Source: JB111 sp049856175
GTDB lineage: Bacteria; Actinomycetota; Actinomycetes; Actinomycetales; Actinomycetaceae
Length of the DNA: 64,000 bases
Reading direction: 5' to 3'
Assembly (NCBI RefSeq): GCF_049856175.1
Contig: NZ_JBNDNA010000002.1
Span: forward strand, 124,001-188,000
The stretch's first letter is position 1. Every line of letters begins with the position of its first letter. The notes under the pieces were generated by a model. It worked only from the letters and a program-made list of their open reading frames with translations. It did no database searches and was not told where the DNA came from. The translations under genes and the position numbers were made by a program. Below, piece after piece: positions 37,791-44,852 of the stretch.

Positions 37791-39799
37791 GCGAGGCACC
37801 CGAGCAGACCGACCTCCCCGTCGACGCCGGCGACGGCTGGCGGCGGGTCCATCCCGTCACTCCGGTCCTGCTCGTCTGGCAGGTTCTCGCGGCCATCATC
37901 GCCGTCCTCGTCTTCCAGGTGGGTCAGGAGCTGGCCGGGACCGGCGGCTGGACCTGGGTGATGGACCACCTGGGCACCGTCCTGATGTGGCTGGGCATCG
38001 GTGTCGTCGTCGTGGTGGTGGTCGTCGGCATCTACTCCTCGCTGTCCTGGCGCAAGATGCGCTACCGGGTCGACGGCGACGGGGTCGAGCTCAACCAGGG
38101 CATCCTCTTCCGCCAGCAGCGACGGGCGGCGCTGGCCCGTGTGCAGGCGGTCGACCTGCAGCAGCCGCTGCTCGGCCGGATGTTCGGACTGGCGCGGGTC
38201 AAGGTCGAGACGGCCGGCGCCGCGGACTCCAACGTGACCATCGCGTTCCTCCGGCTCGCGGACGCCACCGCCCTGCGCGCGGAGGTCCTCGCCCGCGCGG
38301 CCGGCGTCGACCTCGACGAGGTGCGCATCGTCGCCGAGGCCGCCGCATCCGGGCAGGACGCCGAGCAGGCGCTCCGGCAGGCGGCAGACCGTTCGGACGG
38401 TGGCACCGGTGCGTCGGGCAGCGGGGCGCCGGGCGGGTCGGACAGCTCTGCCGGCGCCTCCCTGACGGCCGCGCGCACGGGCTACCGGGAGGCGCCGGAG
38501 CGCGTGGTGTTCGAGGTCGACAACTCGCGCCTCGTCGCCTCCACCGTGCTCTCCGGGGGCTTCGTCGTCATTGCGCTCATGCTCGTCGGAGTGATCGTCG
38601 TGCTGGCGTCACGCGCGCCGTTCGCCGCGCTCGCCGGCTTCCTCCCGGGCGTCGTCAGCGTCGGCGGATTCGTGTGGTCCCGGTTCAGCGGAGCCTTCAG
38701 CTTCACCTCGGCGACCTCGCCGGACGGAGTCCGCGTGCGCCGCGGCCTGCTCGAGACCACCTCGCAGACCATCCCGCCGCGGCGGGTGCAGGCGGTGCGC
38801 CTCCGACAGCCGCTGCTGTGGCGGTGGCGCGGCTGGTGGCGGGTCGAGGGCTACATCGCCGGGTACGGCGTCACCGAGGGCAGCTTCGCCAGCTCGTCCA
38901 GCACGCTCATGCCCGTGGGTACCCGTTCCGAGGCCCTCACCGCGATGTGGTTGGTCGTGCCCGACCTCGGTGCCGACGACCTGCCGGCCGTCCTCGACGC
39001 CGGGCTCGACGGCTCCGGCGACACCGCCGGCTTCCTCACCTCCCCGCGCCGCGCCCGGTGGCTCGACCCGAAGGCGTGGCGCCGGCAGGCCGTCCTCGTC
39101 ACGCGGGAGGCCATCCTCCTGCGAACCGGGTGGCTCACGCGGCAGCTCGAGGTGGTCCCGCACGGCCGTACCCAGTCCGTCGGCATCACCCAGGGCCCGT
39201 GGGAGCGCCGGCTGCGCCTCGCGAACCTCCACATGCACACCGTGTCCGGCCCCGGCCAGCCGGCCGTCCAGCACCTCGACGAGCAGGACGCACTCGCCCT
39301 CCTGCGCCACCAGGCGGAGCGCGCACGCGAGGCGCGGCACCGGGAGGGGCCCGAGGAGTGGGCCCGCCGGGTCGCCGTCCTGCCGGACGTCAAGGACCGC
39401 CCCGACGACGGCGCACCGTCGAGCGCGCAGCCGCCCGGCGCGGCCGGGCCGCAGGGCGTCACGGGCCCGGGCTTCCCGGAGCACGTCCCGCCCGCGTCCG
39501 ACCTGTCTGCGTCCGATCCGTCCGCGCACGGCGGGCCGGTGCCGCAGTCCGTCACCGCGCCCGAGGGGTCGAGGCATCCCGGTGCGTCCGAGCCCACCCA
39601 CCGCCGCGGCCCGGACGGTGGCAGCTGGTCACCGTCCCACGGCACGGACGGCCAGCAGGGAGCGGCCGCTCCTCCGGCCGGCCCGGCGGGGCCACCTGTC
39701 GGACCGGCGGCGCCTCCGGCGGGACCGAAGGCGCCTCCGGCGGGACCGACGGCCCCGCCGGCCGGTCCGGCCGCCCCGCCGGCGGGCCCGGCCTCGTGA
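37787..39799 (+). CDS. Large PH-domain membrane protein (YdbT-like)
   Basis: This 670-residue partner of the preceding gene contains membrane helix pairs near residues 24-45/60-85 and 245-270/275-295. There are several bPH2 domains, each marked by RR..ALARVQAVDLQQPLLGR-like or RRVQAVRLRQPLLWR-like segments. The third such segment is VVPHGRTQSVGITQGPW. The C-terminal ~150 residues are low-complexity, ending in six-residue APPAGP repeats encoded by 18-bp units. It overlaps both neighbours by 4 bp. A role in envelope integrity is inferred from the YdbST family only; the repeats may be a surface or cytoplasmic linker. Confidence 0.85.
   Translation: MSEAPEQTDLPVDAGDGWRRVHPVTPVLLVWQVLAAIIAVLVFQVGQELAGTGGWTWVMDHLGTVLMWLGIGVVVVVVVVGIYSSLSWRKMRYRVDGDGVELNQGILFRQQRRAALARVQAVDLQQPLLGRMFGLARVKVETAGAADSNVTIAFLRLADATALRAEVLARAAGVDLDEVRIVAEAAASGQDAEQALRQAADRSDGGTGASGSGAPGGSDSSAGASLTAARTGYREAPERVVFEVDNSRLVASTVLSGGFVVIALMLVGVIVVLASRAPFAALAGFLPGVVSVGGFVWSRFSGAFSFTSATSPDGVRVRRGLLETTSQTIPPRRVQAVRLRQPLLWRWRGWWRVEGYIAGYGVTEGSFASSSSTLMPVGTRSEALTAMWLVVPDLGADDLPAVLDAGLDGSGDTAGFLTSPRRARWLDPKAWRRQAVLVTREAILLRTGWLTRQLEVVPHGRTQSVGITQGPWERRLRLANLHMHTVSGPGQPAVQHLDEQDALALLRHQAERAREARHREGPEEWARRVAVLPDVKDRPDDGAPSSAQPPGAAGPQGVTGPGFPEHVPPASDLSASDPSAHGGPVPQSVTAPEGSRHPGASEPTHRRGPDGGSWSPSHGTDGQQGAAAPPAGPAGPPVGPAAPPAGPKAPPAGPTAPPAGPAAPPAGPAS
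39664..39793 (+). repeat. 18-bp repeats encoding APPAGP units
   Basis: The 3' end of the YdbT-like gene is built from near-identical 18-bp units (GCGCCTCCGGCGGGACCG and relatives) encoding Ala-Pro-Pro-Ala-Gly-Pro variants. Confidence 0.8.
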
Positions 39800-40689
39800 C
39801 CGACGCGCGACCGGGAAGGCTCGACGTCGGGGTCGTCTCAGCCGGCCGGGCGGGCTCGGTGCTGGGTGCGGCGCTCGGCGCCGCCGGGCACCGCGTCGTC
39901 GGCGTCGCCGCACGCAGCGAGGCGAGCCGCGAGCGGGCGTCCGTCCTCCTCAAGGACGTGCCGGTGCGCCCGGCGGCCGCGGTCGCGGCAGACGCCCAGC
40001 TCCTCCTCCTGGCGGTCCCCGACGACGTGCTTCCCGGCCTCGTCGGGGAGCTCGCCGACTCGGGTGCCGTCGGTGCGGGCCAGGTGGTCGTCCACGTGTG
40101 CGGCCGGCACGGGACCGACGTGCTCGAGCCCGCCTCCGCGCGCGGCGCGCTCGCCCTCGCCGTCCACCCGGCGATGACCTTCACCGGCACCTCGCTCGAT
40201 CTCGGGCGGCTCCCGGGCTGCCCGATGGCGATCACCGCGGCGCCTGCACTCCTCCCGCTGGCACAGGCGGTGGCGGTCGATCTCGGAGGCGAGCCGGTCG
40301 TCGTCGCGGCCGCCGACCGTGCGCTGTACCACGCGGGCCTCGCGCACGGCGCGAACCACCTCGTCACCCTCGTGACCCAGTCGGCGCGGATGCTCGAGCA
40401 GGCCGGCGTGCCGGACCCGGGCCAGTACCTCCGACCGCTCCTCGAGGCGGCGCTGAGCAATGCCCTCTCCGGCGGCGAGAGCGCGCTCACCGGCCCCGTG
40501 GCCCGGGGTGATGCCGAGACCGTCCGCGCCCACACGACCGCCCTGGGCGAGCTCGACCAGCCCTCCCAGACCGACCTGCTCGCCACCTACGGGCATCTGG
40601 CACGGACCACCGCCGCCCGTGCGGTGCGCACCGGCCGCCTGGACCCGGACGCCGCGGCGGCGGTGCTCGACGCCCTCCCGCCCGGCTGA
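39796..40689 (+). CDS. Rossmann-fold DUF2520 protein (possible ketopantoate reductase-like)
   Basis: This 297-residue protein has an N-terminal NAD(P)-binding motif, VVSAGRAGSVLGAAL, and LLLAVPDD, followed by the DUF2520 helical domain (AVHPAMTFTG, DRALYHAGLAHGANHLVTL). In actinobacteria this gene stands just before panC. The two-domain layout resembles 6-phosphogluconate dehydrogenase-like reductases, so a ketopantoate reductase role in pantothenate synthesis is an attractive inference from context. It is not proved by sequence. The GTG start overlaps the previous stop (GTGA). The 3' end is echoed in the intergenic region that follows. Confidence 0.82.
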   Translation: MTDARPGRLDVGVVSAGRAGSVLGAALGAAGHRVVGVAARSEASRERASVLLKDVPVRPAAAVAADAQLLLLAVPDDVLPGLVGELADSGAVGAGQVVVHVCGRHGTDVLEPASARGALALAVHPAMTFTGTSLDLGRLPGCPMAITAAPALLPLAQAVAVDLGGEPVVVAAADRALYHAGLAHGANHLVTLVTQSARMLEQAGVPDPGQYLRPLLEAALSNALSGGESALTGPVARGDAETVRAHTTALGELDQPSQTDLLATYGHLARTTAARAVRTGRLDPDAAAAVLDALPPG

Positions 40690-40744
40690 CGAGCGTCCCG
40701 CACGGCCCACGTGTGCCGCCGCCGCGGTCCTCGACGCCTTCCCC

Positions 40745-40826
40745 CCGGCACCCGTGCGCCGAGTCAGTGGGATAGGTGCGGCGGCAGTCCGCCCGCCCGG
40801 CACCCGTGCGCCGAGTCAGTGGGGTA
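40745..40826 (+). repeat. 30-bp direct repeat pair upstream of panC
   Basis: Copies at 40745-40774 and 40797-40826 match at 29 of 30 positions, start CCGGCACCCGTGCGCC and contain GAGTCAGTGG. Their starts are 52 bp apart. Confidence 0.9.
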
Positions 40827-40869
40827 ACGCTCGAGTCAGTTCCCCCGGGCGATTGACTCGAGCGCTACC
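40823..40869 (+). promoter_or_regulatory. 16-bp imperfect stem-loop built from CGCTCGAGTCA
   Basis: Arms 40823-40838 and 40854-40869 pair at 15 of 16 positions around a 15-nt loop. It could be a terminator for the upstream operon or a protein site; GAGTCA recurs in both 30-bp repeats just upstream. Confidence 0.6.
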
Positions 40870-41040
40870 TGATTGCCTCGGCGAAGGGGTGGCTGCAGAA
40901 CGCCCAAGGGGGCGGCAGAACGGCGAAGGGGCGGTGGCAGAGCGCTGGCGAGGGGTGGCTAAGCAGTTGCGAAGGGGCGGCGAAGGGGTAGCGGAGGCGC
41001 AGTGCCGCGGGTGCACGAGAAGCGTCGATCCGCCCCCGCG

Positions 41041-41046
41041 TACCCT
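41041..41046 (+). promoter_or_regulatory. -10 element of a probable leaderless panC promoter
   Basis: TACCCT ends 6 nt before the panC ATG at 41053; no Shine-Dalgarno sequence is visible. Confidence 0.6.
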
Positions 41047-41052
41047 TGAGGG

Positions 41053-41949
41053 ATGGACAGGCCCCGACCGACCGTCGTGCGCACGCTCGCGGACGCGCGC
41101 GCGGCACGCGAGGCCCTCGACGGCCGTGTCGCGCTGGTGATGACGATGGGCGCCCTGCACGACGGTCACCTCTCGCTCGTGCGCGAGGCTCGCGCGCGGG
41201 CCGAGCACGTCGTCGTCTCGATCTACGTCAACCCCCTCCAGTTCGGCCCGGGTGAGGACCTCGAGGCCTACCCGCGCGACCTCGACGCGGACCTCGACCT
41301 GCTCGCCGGCGACAGCGCTGACGCCGGCGCAGACGCCGCGGTGACGTTCGTCCTCGCCCCCGACGACGCCGAGATGTACCCGCGCGAGCCTCTCGTGCGC
41401 ATCGACCCCGGCCCGGTCGCCGAGGTGCTCGAGGGTGCCACCCGCCCGGGCCACTTCGCCGGCGTCCTCCAGGTCGTCGCCAAGGTGCTCGCCGCCCTGC
41501 GCCCGGACGTCGCGGTGTTCGGCCAGAAGGACGCCCAGCAGCTCGCACTGGTCCGCACGCTGGTCGAGGACCTCGGCCTCGGCGTCGAGATCGTCGGCGC
41601 CCCGATCCGGCGGGACCCCGACGGCCTGGCGATGTCCTCGCGCAACGCCTACCTGTCGGCGGTCGAGCGCGAGCGGGCGACGAGCCTGTTCGCCGCACTG
41701 GAGGCGGCCCGCACCGCGGCCGACGACGGCGTTCCGGCCGACCACGTGCTGGCGGCCGCGCGCGCCTCGATCGCTGACGCGCCCGGCGTCGAGGAGGACT
41801 ACGTGGTGCTCGTCGACCCGGCGACGTTCCTCGACGTCGCGGCCGACCACCGAGGTGAGGCGCTGCTCGCGCTCGCCGCCCGCGTCGGGCCGACCCGCCT
41901 CATCGACAACATGACCGTCACCATCGATCCACGAAAGGTCACCACGTGA
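41053..41949 (+). CDS. panC: Pantothenate synthetase
   Basis: This 298-residue ligase joins pantoate and beta-alanine using ATP. The nucleotidyltransferase signature MTMGALHDGHLSLV is near residue 30. SIYVNPLQFGP, GHFAGVLQVVAKV, FGQKDAQQLA and MSSRNAYLS are all present and canonical. The length is slightly long owing to a short acidic insertion (AGDSADAGADAA). The stop overlaps the panD GTG start (GTGA), coupling the two enzymes that make and use beta-alanine. Confidence 0.95.
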   Translation: MDRPRPTVVRTLADARAAREALDGRVALVMTMGALHDGHLSLVREARARAEHVVVSIYVNPLQFGPGEDLEAYPRDLDADLDLLAGDSADAGADAAVTFVLAPDDAEMYPREPLVRIDPGPVAEVLEGATRPGHFAGVLQVVAKVLAALRPDVAVFGQKDAQQLALVRTLVEDLGLGVEIVGAPIRRDPDGLAMSSRNAYLSAVERERATSLFAALEAARTAADDGVPADHVLAAARASIADAPGVEEDYVVLVDPATFLDVAADHRGEALLALAARVGPTRLIDNMTVTIDPRKVTT

Positions 41950-42440
41950 CCCACGCCCCTGCCTCCCTGCTGCGCCCGATGATGGTCGGCAAGATCCATC
42001 GGGCGACCATCACGGGAGCCGACCTGCACTACGTCGGCTCGCTCACCGTCGATGCCGACCTGCTCGACGCCGCGGACCTGCCGCCCGGTCAGCAGGTCGA
42101 CGTCGTCGACATCACCAACGGTGCTCGCCTCACGACCTACGTCATCCCCGGGGAGCGCGGCAGCGGCGTGCTCACCATCAACGGCGCCGCCGCCCACCAC
42201 ATCGCCACCGGGGACCTCGTCATCGTCATCGCCTACGGGCACATGTCCGACCAGGACGCCCGTAGCTACGAGCCGGCGGTCGTGTTCGTCGACGAGAAGA
42301 ACCAGATCGTCGAGTGCTCGCACGAGCCGGGCCAGGTCCCGGACACCGACCGGGGCAGCGCCCCGGACATGGAGTCCTCCGGCGAGACGTTCGCCGCCTA
42401 CCGGGCCGCACGGACGCTGGGCACGCTGCCGAAGGGCTGA
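41946..42440 (+). CDS. panD: Aspartate 1-decarboxylase proenzyme
   Basis: This 164-residue proenzyme self-cleaves at Gly31-Ser32 (HYVGSLTVD) to form the pyruvoyl group that decarboxylates aspartate to beta-alanine for pantothenate. The core MVGKIHRATITGADLHYVGS and the INGAAAHHIATGDLVIVIAYG block are typical. The GTG start adds about seven residues before the usual N-terminus. The C-terminal ~30 residues (GQVPDTDRGSAPDMES and onward) extend beyond many homologues. It is convergent with the CobW-like gene, only 12 bp away, with no room for a separate terminator. Confidence 0.93.
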   Translation: MTHAPASLLRPMMVGKIHRATITGADLHYVGSLTVDADLLDAADLPPGQQVDVVDITNGARLTTYVIPGERGSGVLTINGAAAHHIATGDLVIVIAYGHMSDQDARSYEPAVVFVDEKNQIVECSHEPGQVPDTDRGSAPDMESSGETFAAYRAARTLGTLPKG

Positions 42441-42452
42441 ACGCTCCTCCGG

Positions 42453-43643
42453 TTACGCGGCCTCCCCGGCGCCACGTGCTCCGACGGGGCCGAGGAACGG
42501 GGTGAGCGGGTCCGGTGCGTCGGCCCACCCGGCGGGAGGGAGATGTTCCTCCTCGGTGACGATCATCCGCTCGAACGCCGCCACCGCGTTGACGGGGTTG
42601 CCCCCGCGTCCGACGACGACGATGCGCGTCCCCACGTCGTCCTCGCCGACCGCGCCCACGCCGGCTGCGCCACCAGCTGCCACGCCCGCATGGCCGTTCG
42701 CCGGACCGATCCGCAGCGTGCCGCCGACCCCCTGCCAGCCGCAGGGGGAGTCGGGCCGGTTGGCCACGACGAAGCGGCCGCGCGAGACGGTGTGCTCCGG
42801 CGCGAGCGCCCGCGCGCTGCGGAGGAGGCGGCCCGGGTGCAGCGGGCGGTCGGTGGCGAGCACGAGGCGCCAGACGCCGGACCTGGTGACGTCCATCGTG
42901 GCGGTGGCGAACCGCATGTGCGGGGTGTGCACGTTGACCTGCTTCCCGGTGCGTGCCGCGGGGTCGAGGTCGTGGTGGGTGCCGGCGGTGGCCGGGTCGG
43001 ACCGGTGCGCGAGTGCCTCGGCGTCCAGCGATCGGGTGAGGGCGGCCTCGAGCCAGGCTCCGCCGAGGTCCGGGACCACGGCCGATCCGGGGCCGCGCAG
43101 CGCCTCGACGAGGTCGAGGGTGGCCTGACGCACCGGTTCCTGGCCGCCGTCGGACAGGACGAGCACGTCGGCCGAGACGAGGTGGAGCAGGAGGTCCTCG
43201 TCGCCTCCCGCGAGCCCGGCGACGACCGCCTCGTCCCGGGCCACCATGACGACGCCGGCCGGCCGGTAGCCCGCGAGCTCGGCGTGGAGGTGCTGCTCGA
43301 TGGTGCGTGCGGCGGGCTGCAGGTCGGCGCCGAGGGGGAGCACGACGAGTACCGCGAGGGCGTCGTCGTGCAGCTCGGCGAGTGCGGGGACGAGGTCCTC
43401 ACGGGCGAGGCAGCCCAGACAGGGGTGGTCGAGGTCCACGGTGACGTCGGAGCGGGTGCCGCCGGCGTCGGCGATCGTTCGGCGCACCCGCAGGTCGCCG
43501 TCGGCGTCCTCGGTCATGTCGTGCGTGAGCACCACGAGGCCGGGCAGCTCGAGGAGCGCCTGGAGCACGGCGGCATCGCGCTCACCGGCCTCGGTGGAGG
43601 CGAGCAGGACGACGGGGACGGGGAGCAGGTTCTGGTCGGTCAC
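42453..43643 (-). CDS. CobW/COG0523-like protein with degenerate P-loop
   Basis: This 396-residue protein has the overall layout of COG0523 metal chaperones. An N-terminal nucleotide-binding-like half carries a cysteine motif HPCLGCLARED (about residues 73-83), where COG0523 proteins have CxCC. The C-terminal CobW domain includes VWRLVLATDRPLHPGRLL and GCGWQ-like PCGWQGVGG. The P-loop expected at the start (GxxGxGKT) is replaced by LASTEAGERDAA, so GTP binding is doubtful. It diverges from the zinc-independent ribosomal protein cassette across a Zur-like box, pointing to a role in zinc starvation. TAGGGT ends 6 nt before the GTG start, suggesting a leaderless message. Confidence 0.75.
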   Translation of the reverse strand: MTDQNLLPVPVVLLASTEAGERDAAVLQALLELPGLVVLTHDMTEDADGDLRVRRTIADAGGTRSDVTVDLDHPCLGCLAREDLVPALAELHDDALAVLVVLPLGADLQPAARTIEQHLHAELAGYRPAGVVMVARDEAVVAGLAGGDEDLLLHLVSADVLVLSDGGQEPVRQATLDLVEALRGPGSAVVPDLGGAWLEAALTRSLDAEALAHRSDPATAGTHHDLDPAARTGKQVNVHTPHMRFATATMDVTRSGVWRLVLATDRPLHPGRLLRSARALAPEHTVSRGRFVVANRPDSPCGWQGVGGTLRIGPANGHAGVAAGGAAGVGAVGEDDVGTRIVVVGRGGNPVNAVAAFERMIVTEEEHLPPAGWADAPDPLTPFLGPVGARGAGEAA

Positions 43644-43649
43644 CCTGCG

Positions 43650-43689
43650 ACCCTACCGCTTGACGAGAACGATTCTCAATACGTAGGAT
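43650..43689. promoter_or_regulatory. Divergent promoters with a Zur-like operator
   Basis: A GAGAA-CGA-TTCTC palindrome (43665-43677) resembles actinobacterial Zur/Fur boxes. Rightward: -35 TTGACG (43660-43665), 18-bp spacer, -10 TAGGAT (43684-43689), then the rpmB ATG 7 nt on. Leftward: -35 TTGAGA (43674-43679), 18-bp spacer, -10 TAGGGT (43650-43655), then the CobW-like GTG 6 nt on. The box overlaps both promoters, so one repressor could shut both. Confidence 0.72.
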
Positions 43690-43696
43690 CGGGGAC

Positions 43697-43933
43697 ATGT
43701 CACGCCACTGCCAGCTCACCGGCGCGCGCCCAGGCTTCGGCCGGCGCGTCTCCCACTCCGGACGGCGCACCTCGCGCCGCTTCACGCCCAACGTCCAGCG
43801 CAAGCGCTACTACGTGCCCTCGCTCGGCCGCACCGTCCGGCTCACGCTCACCGCCTCGGCGATCAGCACCGTCGATCGGATCGGCATCGAGGCCGCGATC
43901 TCCCGGATCGTCGCGCGCGGGGAGCGCATCTGA
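43697..43933 (+). CDS. rpmB: 50S ribosomal protein L28, zinc-independent form
   Basis: This 78-residue L28 has the conserved CQLTGARPGFGRRVSHS opening and RRFTPNVQRKRYYV. It lacks the paired CxxC motifs of zinc-binding L28, keeping only one Cys. It leads a five-gene cassette and its ATG lies 7 nt after a -10 element, so the message is probably leaderless. The Zur-like box in its promoter suggests that it replaces a zinc-containing L28 when zinc is scarce. Confidence 0.92.
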   Translation: MSRHCQLTGARPGFGRRVSHSGRRTSRRFTPNVQRKRYYVPSLGRTVRLTLTASAISTVDRIGIEAAISRIVARGERI

Positions 43934-44103
43934 TGGCCGCGAAGGCTGCGGACCTGCGACCTGTCGTCCGGCTCCGCTCCACCGCGGGAACGGGGTACAC
44001 GTACGTGACCCGGAAGAACCGGCGCAACGACCCGGACCGGCTCGTCCTGCGCAAGTACGACCCGGTGGTCCGCCGGCACGTCGACTTCGCGGAGGTGCGC
44101 TGA
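43933..44103 (+). CDS. rpmG: 50S ribosomal protein L33, zinc-independent form
   Basis: This 56-residue L33 contains VVRLRSTAGTGYTYVTRKNRRNDPDRL, given here as VRLRSTAGTGYTYVTRKNRR, with LRKYDPVVRRHVDF after it. It has no cysteines, so it is the zinc-free type. It overlaps rpmB and rpsN by 1 nt on each side (TGATG), indicating tight translational coupling within the zinc-starvation cassette. Confidence 0.92.
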   Translation: MAAKAADLRPVVRLRSTAGTGYTYVTRKNRRNDPDRLVLRKYDPVVRRHVDFAEVR

Positions 44104-44408
44104 TGGCCAAGCGGTCCAAGATCGCCCGGGACGAGCAGCGGCGCAGGATCGTCGCCCGGTACGCGACGGTGCGGGCGCGGCTCAAGGCCGCCTCGGTCGA
44201 CCCGTCGAGGAGCCCGGCCGAGCGCGCCGAGGCGATGCGCGGCCTGCACCGCCTGCCGCGCGACGCGAGCCCCACGAGGCTGCGGAACCGGGACGTCTCC
44301 GACGGGCGCGCCCGGGCCTACTACCGAAAGTTCGGGCTGTCCCGTATCCAGCTGCGCGAGCGCGCGCTGCGCGGCGAGCTGCCCGGAGTCACGAAGTCCA
44401 GCTGGTAG
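44103..44408 (+). CDS. rpsN: 30S ribosomal protein S14, zinc-independent form
   Basis: This 101-residue S14 of the long, cysteine-free class begins MAKRSKIARDEQRR and carries RLRNRDVSDGRARAYYRKFG. The short zinc form has CxxC pairs at that position. It is the third gene of the cassette, starting 1 nt into the rpmG stop. It probably substitutes for the zinc-binding S14 in ribosomes when zinc is limiting, releasing stored zinc. Confidence 0.94.
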   Translation: MAKRSKIARDEQRRRIVARYATVRARLKAASVDPSRSPAERAEAMRGLHRLPRDASPTRLRNRDVSDGRARAYYRKFGLSRIQLRERALRGELPGVTKSSW

Positions 44409-44416
44409 GAGAGCAC

Positions 44417-44695
44417 ATGAAGCACGACATCCATCCCGAGTACCGGCCGGTGGTCTTCCGTGACGTCTCGGTCCCCGAGGGCACGGAGGGGCGCGAGTTC
44501 CTCACCCGGTCGACGGCCTTCTCCCGGGCCACGGGGACGACCCTGTGGTCGGACGGTCGCACGTACCCGGTCATCGAGGTCCAGATCTCCTCGATCAGCC
44601 ACCCGTTCTACACGGGGCGGCAGAAGATCGTGGACACGGCCGGCCGCGTCGAGCGGTTCAACCGGCGCTACGGCCGGACGGGGGGAGCGCGATGA
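44417..44695 (+). CDS. rpmE2: 50S ribosomal protein L31 type B
   Basis: This 92-residue type B L31 (MKHDIHPEYRPVVFRD ... SSISHPFYTGRQKIVDTAGRV) lacks the CxxC zinc site of type A L31. It follows rpsN by 8 bp with AGGAGAG before the ATG, and overlaps rpmJ by 4 bp (ATGA). Type B L31 is the standard zinc-starvation replacement in many bacteria, in agreement with the Zur-like box upstream. Confidence 0.94.
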   Translation: MKHDIHPEYRPVVFRDVSVPEGTEGREFLTRSTAFSRATGTTLWSDGRTYPVIEVQISSISHPFYTGRQKIVDTAGRVERFNRRYGRTGGAR

Positions 44696-44814
44696 AGGTC
44701 CGCGCCTCGCTGAGGTCGCTCGCGCGCAAGGACGGGGCGATCGTCGTCCGTCGTCGGGGACGGACATACGTCATCAACAAGAGGAACCCTCGCTGGAAGG
44801 GGCGCCAGGGGTAG
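44692..44814 (+). CDS. rpmJ: 50S ribosomal protein L36, zinc-independent form
   Basis: This 40-residue L36 starts MKVRASLRSLARKDGA and carries VVRRRGRTYVINKRNPRWKG. The CxxC-Cx-H zinc residues of ordinary L36 are missing (the canonical CxxC is replaced by RSLARKDG), so it is the zinc-free form. It closes the five-gene cassette; lysS follows 38 bp later with its own apparent promoter. Confidence 0.92.
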   Translation: MKVRASLRSLARKDGAIVVRRRGRTYVINKRNPRWKGRQG

Positions 44815-44840
44815 ACGCGGGCACCTCCCTGGTCCGCGAC

Positions 44841-44846
44841 TACCCT
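44841..44846 (+). promoter_or_regulatory. -10 element of a probable leaderless lysS promoter
   Basis: TACCCT ends 6 nt before the GTG at 44853 and lies after the rpmJ stop, so lysS probably does not depend on the zinc-regulated promoter. Confidence 0.55.
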
Positions 44847-44852
44847 GGTCGG

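Larger units (their letters stand above)
40690..41052. other. 363-bp intergenic region upstream of panC with several repeat types
   Basis: No convincing gene is seen. It holds a diverged copy (40715-40750) of the last 36 nt of the DUF2520 gene (40651-40686) and a 30-bp direct repeat. A 16-bp stem-loop (40823-40869) follows, then a G-rich purine run with repeated GCGAAGGGG words (about 40880-41000). The panC promoter -10 TACCCT lies at 41041-41046. This density of repeats is unlike other gaps in the window. Confidence 0.7.

Noticed and set aside
40460..41140. Open frame running through the panC upstream region
   Set aside because: Its composition is irregular, it overlaps DUF2520 and panC in other frames, and the region is dominated by repeats.
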